From Hypnocyclicus thermotrophus (GTDB taxonomy: Bacteria; Fusobacteriota; Fusobacteriia; Fusobacteriales; Fusobacteriaceae): a DNA stretch of 64,000 bases. Under the pieces are notes generated by a model that was not told the origin of the DNA, made no database searches, and worked only from the letters and a program-made list of their open reading frames with translations. The stretch covers positions 1 through 64,000 of the forward strand of contig NZ_SOBG01000005.1 of assembly GCF_004365575.1 (NCBI RefSeq). Reading direction: 5' to 3'. A program made the translations under genes and the position numbers. Of the stretch, positions 60,379 to 64,000 are shown one piece after another; within the stretch, counting starts at the first letter, position 1; the number at the start of each line of letters is the position of its first letter.

Positions 60379-62197
60379 CTTTTCTCCCTTCTAAAATTCT
60401 ATTCAATAAATTTTGACCTCTTAATCCTTGTTCTTTTAATATTTCATCTCTTTTAGCATGCTCAATAAATTCTTGAGGTAGTCCTATTTTATTTATTTTT
60501 TTTAATATATTATTTTCATTTAAATAATTTATTAAATTAGCTCCAAATCCTGTTACTTCAATTCCTTCTTCTAATACGAATATATTTTCATATTTAGATA
60601 TATTTTCTAAAATATATTCTTTATCAAAAGGTCTTATCCAAGCTGCGGATACAATTGTTGGGTTTAAATTATTTTTTATTATTTCATCATAAATATTTAT
60701 TATTTCATAAAACATACTTCCTATAGCTATAATAAGATCTTTTTCTCCTGTTTTTATCTCATTCCATTTTCCTCTACTAACTTTAAAAGAATTTCCTTTA
60801 TAATTAAAAGATTTTTCCCTTGGAATCCTTATGGCAATAGGATTATTAATATTAGTAGAATAATCTAATATATCAACTAATTCTCTACATGTTGTTGGAG
60901 CTACTATATCTATATGTGGTATAGTTAACAAATATGATATATCAAATAATCCATTATGTGTTTTTCCATCTTCTCCTACGATTCCTGCTCTATCTATAAT
61001 AAGTCTTACTGGTGAATTTTGAATAGCTATATCATGAATTAATTGATCATAACCTCTTTGTAAAAATGTAGAATATAATGCTAAATATGGTTTTTTTCCT
61101 TCTAATGCAAGTGCAGAAGAAAAAGTTACCGCATATTCTTCAGCTATTCCTACATCAAATGCTCTTTCAGAAAATTCATTAAAAAATTCTAATAATCCTG
61201 TACCTTTTACCATTGCTGCTGAAATTGCCATAATATCTTTATCTTTTTTAGCTAGTTCTACTAAAGTTTTCCCAAAAACTTCAGAATAAGTTTTTTTATT
61301 ACTTTTTTCAACTTCACCTGTTTTTATATCAAAAGGAGATATCCCATGAAATTTTTCTTTATTTTCTTCAGCATGCAAATATCCTTTTCCTTTTTCCGTT
61401 TTTACATGTAAAAAAACTGGTCCCTCTATTGTTTTTATATATTCAAGTATCTGTAAAAGTTTTTCAAAATTATTCCCATCTATTGGTCCAAAATATTTAA
61501 ATCCTAATTTTTCTATTATACTAATAGGTGACACAAAATATTTTAATGAACCTTCTATTTTTTTTATAAAATCAGCTATTCCTTTTCCCATATAAATTTT
61601 TCTTATTAGGCCCTCTATATCATGTTTTAAATCATTATAAAACTTGGTATCCATTATTCCTTTAAATAATTTAGAAATAGCTCCTACATTTTTTCCTATA
61701 GACATTTCATTATCATTTAATATAATAATAACATTTTTTAAATTTCTTCCCCCTATATTATTGAGTGCTTCAAAATTTTCTCCATTTGCAAAAGAAGCAT
61801 CACCTACAATAGCTATTATTTTATTATTTTTATTTACTTCAGCTATTCCTGCTGCTGCTGCAAGTGAATTTCCAGCATGTCCCGATATAAAATGATCATG
61901 TATGCTTTCTCTTCTATCTGTAAATGGCGTTAACCCATTTTTTTTTCTAATTGTATTTATTTTTTCTTTTCTTCCAGTTAAAATTTTGTGCACATAGCTC
62001 TGATGCCCTACATCAAACAAAAATTTATCTTGCGGAGAATTAAAAATTTTATGAAGAGCTATCGTTAATTCTACAACTCCTAAATTTGGTCCGAGATGTC
62101 CTCCATTAGTACTTACTACATTTATTAGAAGCTCTCTTATTTCTTGTGATGATTTTTCTAGTTCTTCTATATTTTGTGTTTTTATATCTAAATTCAT
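60368..62197 (-). CDS. dxs: 1-deoxy-D-xylulose-5-phosphate synthase Dxs
   Basis: Dxs condenses pyruvate and glyceraldehyde 3-phosphate to DXP, the entry to the MEP isoprenoid pathway. The 609-residue thiamine-diphosphate enzyme has VVSTNGGHLGPNLGVVELTIALH, FDVGHQSYVHKILTGR, GDASFANGENFEALNN (GDG-type motif with Ala in place of the usual Gly after GD), and the transketolase halves EEYAVTFSSALALEG and GEDGKTHNGLFD. The GD(G)A change is within the family's range but worth noting. TGGGG precedes the ATG. Confidence 0.95.
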   Translation of the reverse strand: MNLDIKTQNIEELEKSSQEIRELLINVVSTNGGHLGPNLGVVELTIALHKIFNSPQDKFLFDVGHQSYVHKILTGRKEKINTIRKKNGLTPFTDRRESIHDHFISGHAGNSLAAAAGIAEVNKNNKIIAIVGDASFANGENFEALNNIGGRNLKNVIIILNDNEMSIGKNVGAISKLFKGIMDTKFYNDLKHDIEGLIRKIYMGKGIADFIKKIEGSLKYFVSPISIIEKLGFKYFGPIDGNNFEKLLQILEYIKTIEGPVFLHVKTEKGKGYLHAEENKEKFHGISPFDIKTGEVEKSNKKTYSEVFGKTLVELAKKDKDIMAISAAMVKGTGLLEFFNEFSERAFDVGIAEEYAVTFSSALALEGKKPYLALYSTFLQRGYDQLIHDIAIQNSPVRLIIDRAGIVGEDGKTHNGLFDISYLLTIPHIDIVAPTTCRELVDILDYSTNINNPIAIRIPREKSFNYKGNSFKVSRGKWNEIKTGEKDLIIAIGSMFYEIINIYDEIIKNNLNPTIVSAAWIRPFDKEYILENISKYENIFVLEEGIEVTGFGANLINYLNENNILKKINKIGLPQEFIEHAKRDEILKEQGLRGQNLLNRILEGRKGGK

Positions 62198-62209
62198 TAT
62201 TAAACCCCA

Positions 62210-62674
62210 CTATTTCAATATATATGATTTCATTGCAAATGAAACAGCTATTCCAAGTAATGCTCCTACTAGTACTTCAATAGGCTCATGTCCTAATAAC
62301 TCTTTTAAATCATTTTCCATCTCTTTCATATCAAAGTTATTATTTTTTAAATTTCTAACTATTTTATTTATTACCCCTGCCTGCTTACCAGCTGCTCTTC
62401 TTATTCCTGTAGCATCATACATAACAATAATCCCAAAAACAGTTGCAATAGCAAACTCTATACTATTTGACCCTTTTAAAATAGCTATAGAAGTCGCTAT
62501 CGATGTAACAGTAGAGGAATGTGAACTTGGCATCCCTCCTGTTTCAAATAATCTATGAAATTTTAATCCTTCTTTTTTTAAAAACGGACTAATCACCTTA
62601 TAAAATTGTGCTAAAAAAGCAGCTAAAAATGCTACATCTAATATTTTATTCCCAAAAATTATACCTTGCGTCAT
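62210..62674 (-). CDS. Divergent PAP2-family membrane protein (DUF212/YuiD-like)
   Basis: This 154-residue membrane protein has about four helices and the segments KFHRLFETGGMPSSHSSTVTSIATSIA, FGIIVMYDATGIRRAAGKQAGVIN and LKELLGHEPIEVLVGALLGI. These match the divergent PAP2 (DUF212/YuiD) group, whose SSHS and H motifs resemble acid phosphatases of lipids. The biological substrate is unknown. It lies between yhbY and dxs in the same operon. The ribosome site is weaker than its neighbours'. Confidence 0.85.
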   Translation of the reverse strand: MTQGIIFGNKILDVAFLAAFLAQFYKVISPFLKKEGLKFHRLFETGGMPSSHSSTVTSIATSIAILKGSNSIEFAIATVFGIIVMYDATGIRRAAGKQAGVINKIVRNLKNNNFDMKEMENDLKELLGHEPIEVLVGALLGIAVSFAMKSYILK

Positions 62675-62689
62675 CCCGTTGTACCATCC

Positions 62690-63004
62690 TTATATTTTTT
62701 TTATTTTATCTGAATACACAGGTTTTTTTTCATTTTCTTTAAAGAATATAATTGTTTTTCCTATTATATCTACTATTTCTATTTCTGATTTTTTAGATAT
62801 TTTTTCTGCAATTTCTCTTAATTCTTGTTTTGAAAGTTCTGCATTTTGAAGAGCTTTTACTTTTATTAACTCTTTTACTCTAATAGCATTTTCTATATTT
62901 TCTATTATATTATCTGTCAAACCATCTTTTCCTATTCTTACGACTGCTGTTAGATCATGTGCTTGTTGTTTTAAAAAACTTCTTTGTTTACTGTTTAATT
63001 TCAT
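62690..63004 (-). CDS. yhbY: CRS1/YhbY RNA-binding protein
   Basis: This 104-residue protein has the CRM/YhbY fold: KLNSKQRSFLKQQAHDLTAVVRIGKDGLTDNIIENIENAIRVKELIKVKAL, ending in IVDIIGKTIIFFK. YhbY associates with the 50S ribosome precursor in E. coli. GGAGG precedes the ATG six bases after the RNase J gene. Confidence 0.93.
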   Translation of the reverse strand: MKLNSKQRSFLKQQAHDLTAVVRIGKDGLTDNIIENIENAIRVKELIKVKALQNAELSKQELREIAEKISKKSEIEIVDIIGKTIIFFKENEKKPVYSDKIKKI

Positions 63005-63010
63005 TTATTT

Positions 63011-64000
63011 TTAAACCTCCATTATGATTGGTAAAATTATCGGATTTCTTTTTGTTTCTTCATATAAATATTTACTTGCTGTATCTTTTATTGTTCCTTT
63101 TAAAATATTCCATTCTGTTACACTATTTTTTTCATGTACTTCTAAATTTTGTTTAATAAGTTTTGTTGTTTCATTTATTAAATTTTCTGATTCTCTAGAA
63201 TAAACAAAACCTCTTGTTATTATATCAGGTCCTGATACTATCATACCAGTTTTCTTAGAAATAGTTACAACCACAATTACTATTCCATCTTGTGCTAAAT
63301 GTTGTCTATCTCTAAGTACAATATTTCCTACATCTCCTACTCCAAGTCCATCTATTAATACATCACCTGACGGAACTTTTCCTACTTCCTTTGCGTATTC
63401 TTTTGTTAACTCTATTTTTTTACCATTTTCAGTAATAATAATATTTTCTACTGGTATTCCACACTCTATAGCTAATTGTCTATGTGCTTTCAACATTTTA
63501 TATTCACCATGGACAGGCATAAAATTTTTAGGTTTTATTAAGTTAAGCATTAGTTTTAATTCATCTTGACTTCCATGACCAGATACATGTATTCCAGCTA
63601 CTTTTTTAAAAACTACTTCTGCTTCTTTTTTTAGTAAATTATTTATATTACTATAAACAGCTTTTTCATTTCCTGGAATTGGTGTAGCTGATATTATCAC
63701 AGTATCTTCTTCTCTTATTGTTATATGTCTATGCATATTTTTTGCTATCCTTGAAAGTGCTGCTAATGGCTCTCCTTGTGTCCCTGTACAAAGTATAACT
63801 ACTTCATTATCTTTTCTATTTTCTACATTTTTTAAAGACACCATTAGCCCTTTAGGTACTTCTAAATATCCAAGTCTTGTAGCTATTTCAAAAACTTTTA
63901 CCATACTTCTTCCATCTATGGCTATTTTTCTATTAGTTTCTTTTGCTACATCTACAATTTGTTGCAATCTATGTATATGTGATGCAAATGCCGCTACTAT
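63011..64000 (-). CDS. rnj: Ribonuclease J, 3' part (5' end beyond window)
   Basis: About 329 C-terminal residues of RNase J are visible; the frame is open to the window edge, where AAFASHIHRLQQIVDVAKETNRKIAIDGRSM begins. Recognisable parts are the beta-CASP motifs CTGTQGEP and SGHGSQDELKLMLNL, the PVHGEY metal-ligand motif, and a C-terminal domain. RNase J has 5'-3' exo- and endonuclease activity in mRNA decay. Its N-terminal metallo-beta-lactamase half lies past 64000. It leads yhbY, the PAP2-like gene, dxs, the HD gene, tlyA and ctpA. Confidence 0.93.
   Translation of the reverse strand: MVAAFASHIHRLQQIVDVAKETNRKIAIDGRSMVKVFEIATRLGYLEVPKGLMVSLKNVENRKDNEVVILCTGTQGEPLAALSRIAKNMHRHITIREEDTVIISATPIPGNEKAVYSNINNLLKKEAEVVFKKVAGIHVSGHGSQDELKLMLNLIKPKNFMPVHGEYKMLKAHRQLAIECGIPVENIIITENGKKIELTKEYAKEVGKVPSGDVLIDGLGVGDVGNIVLRDRQHLAQDGIVIVVVTISKKTGMIVSGPDIITRGFVYSRESENLINETTKLIKQNLEVHEKNSVTEWNILKGTIKDTASKYLYEETKRNPIILPIIMEV

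Overview
The window comes from a very A/T-rich, Gram-negative anaerobe-like bacterium. My best guess is the phylum Fusobacteriota. The inference rests on low-GC, Firmicutes-like codon use and strong GGAGG ribosome sites, combined with outer-membrane traits: KdsA and KdsC for Kdo, an O-antigen ligase/polymerase-type protein, a signal-peptide beta-barrel protein, and a Kdo-type envelope next to Firmicutes-type enzymes (type-2 GalT, FakA/FakB, RNase J, RbgA). There is no phage, insertion sequence or CRISPR array. Most of the window is ordinary chromosome, densely packed in long operons.

Layout. 1-357: a strong leftward promoter and leader that look like an rRNA operon front end, then two perfect palindromes before a rightward ABC importer operon (358-2627). 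2741-5296: PAS-PAS-GGDEF diguanylate cyclase, an unknown protein and a Nudix hydrolase in one operon. 5377-8286: a LacI-type regulator and a GH13 oligo-1,6-glucosidase, each preceded by the same 16-bp operator. 8460-15618 (+): LigA, MurE, a DUF218 protein, KdsA and an O-antigen ligase-like protein. From about 15612 nearly everything is on the minus strand. 15630-24299: ACT protein, then a ROK regulator-mutarotase-GH42 beta-galactosidase-GalK-GalE-GalT operon for lactose/galactoside use by the Leloir pathway. 24411-28204: an EIIA-CBS fusion protein and two tandem ArsB/NhaD-type permeases. 28470-35761: a fused fatty-acid kinase (FakA-FakB), KdsC, XRE-cupin regulator, CinA, a two-component pair and PgpA. 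35967-40609: U32 peptidase-family protein, glycerol-dehydrogenase-like enzyme and a beta-barrel protein behind phased A-tracts. 40994-46741: OppABCDF. 47174-47707: six tRNA genes (Pro, Gly, His, Lys, Leu, Arg in transcription order). 47839-50757: coiled-coil protein, FIST sensor and cation/proton antiporter. 50993-51625 (+): a catalytically degenerate LytM lipoprotein. 51664-53972: a flagellin-like protein with FliT-like and FliS chaperones and a membrane protein. 54051-64000: FolP, NadE, RbgA, RsmI, CtpA, TlyA, an HD-domain protein, Dxs, a PAP2-like protein, YhbY and the 3' part of RNase J.

The parts most worth attention are the isolated flagellin/FliS/FliT-like set, the EIIA-CBS protein next to duplicated ion/anion permeases, the single-chain FakA-FakB fusion, the FIST-coiled-coil-antiporter string, and several perfect palindromes and curved-DNA tracts in promoters. 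All functional names are from reading the translated sequences by eye; no database search was run.
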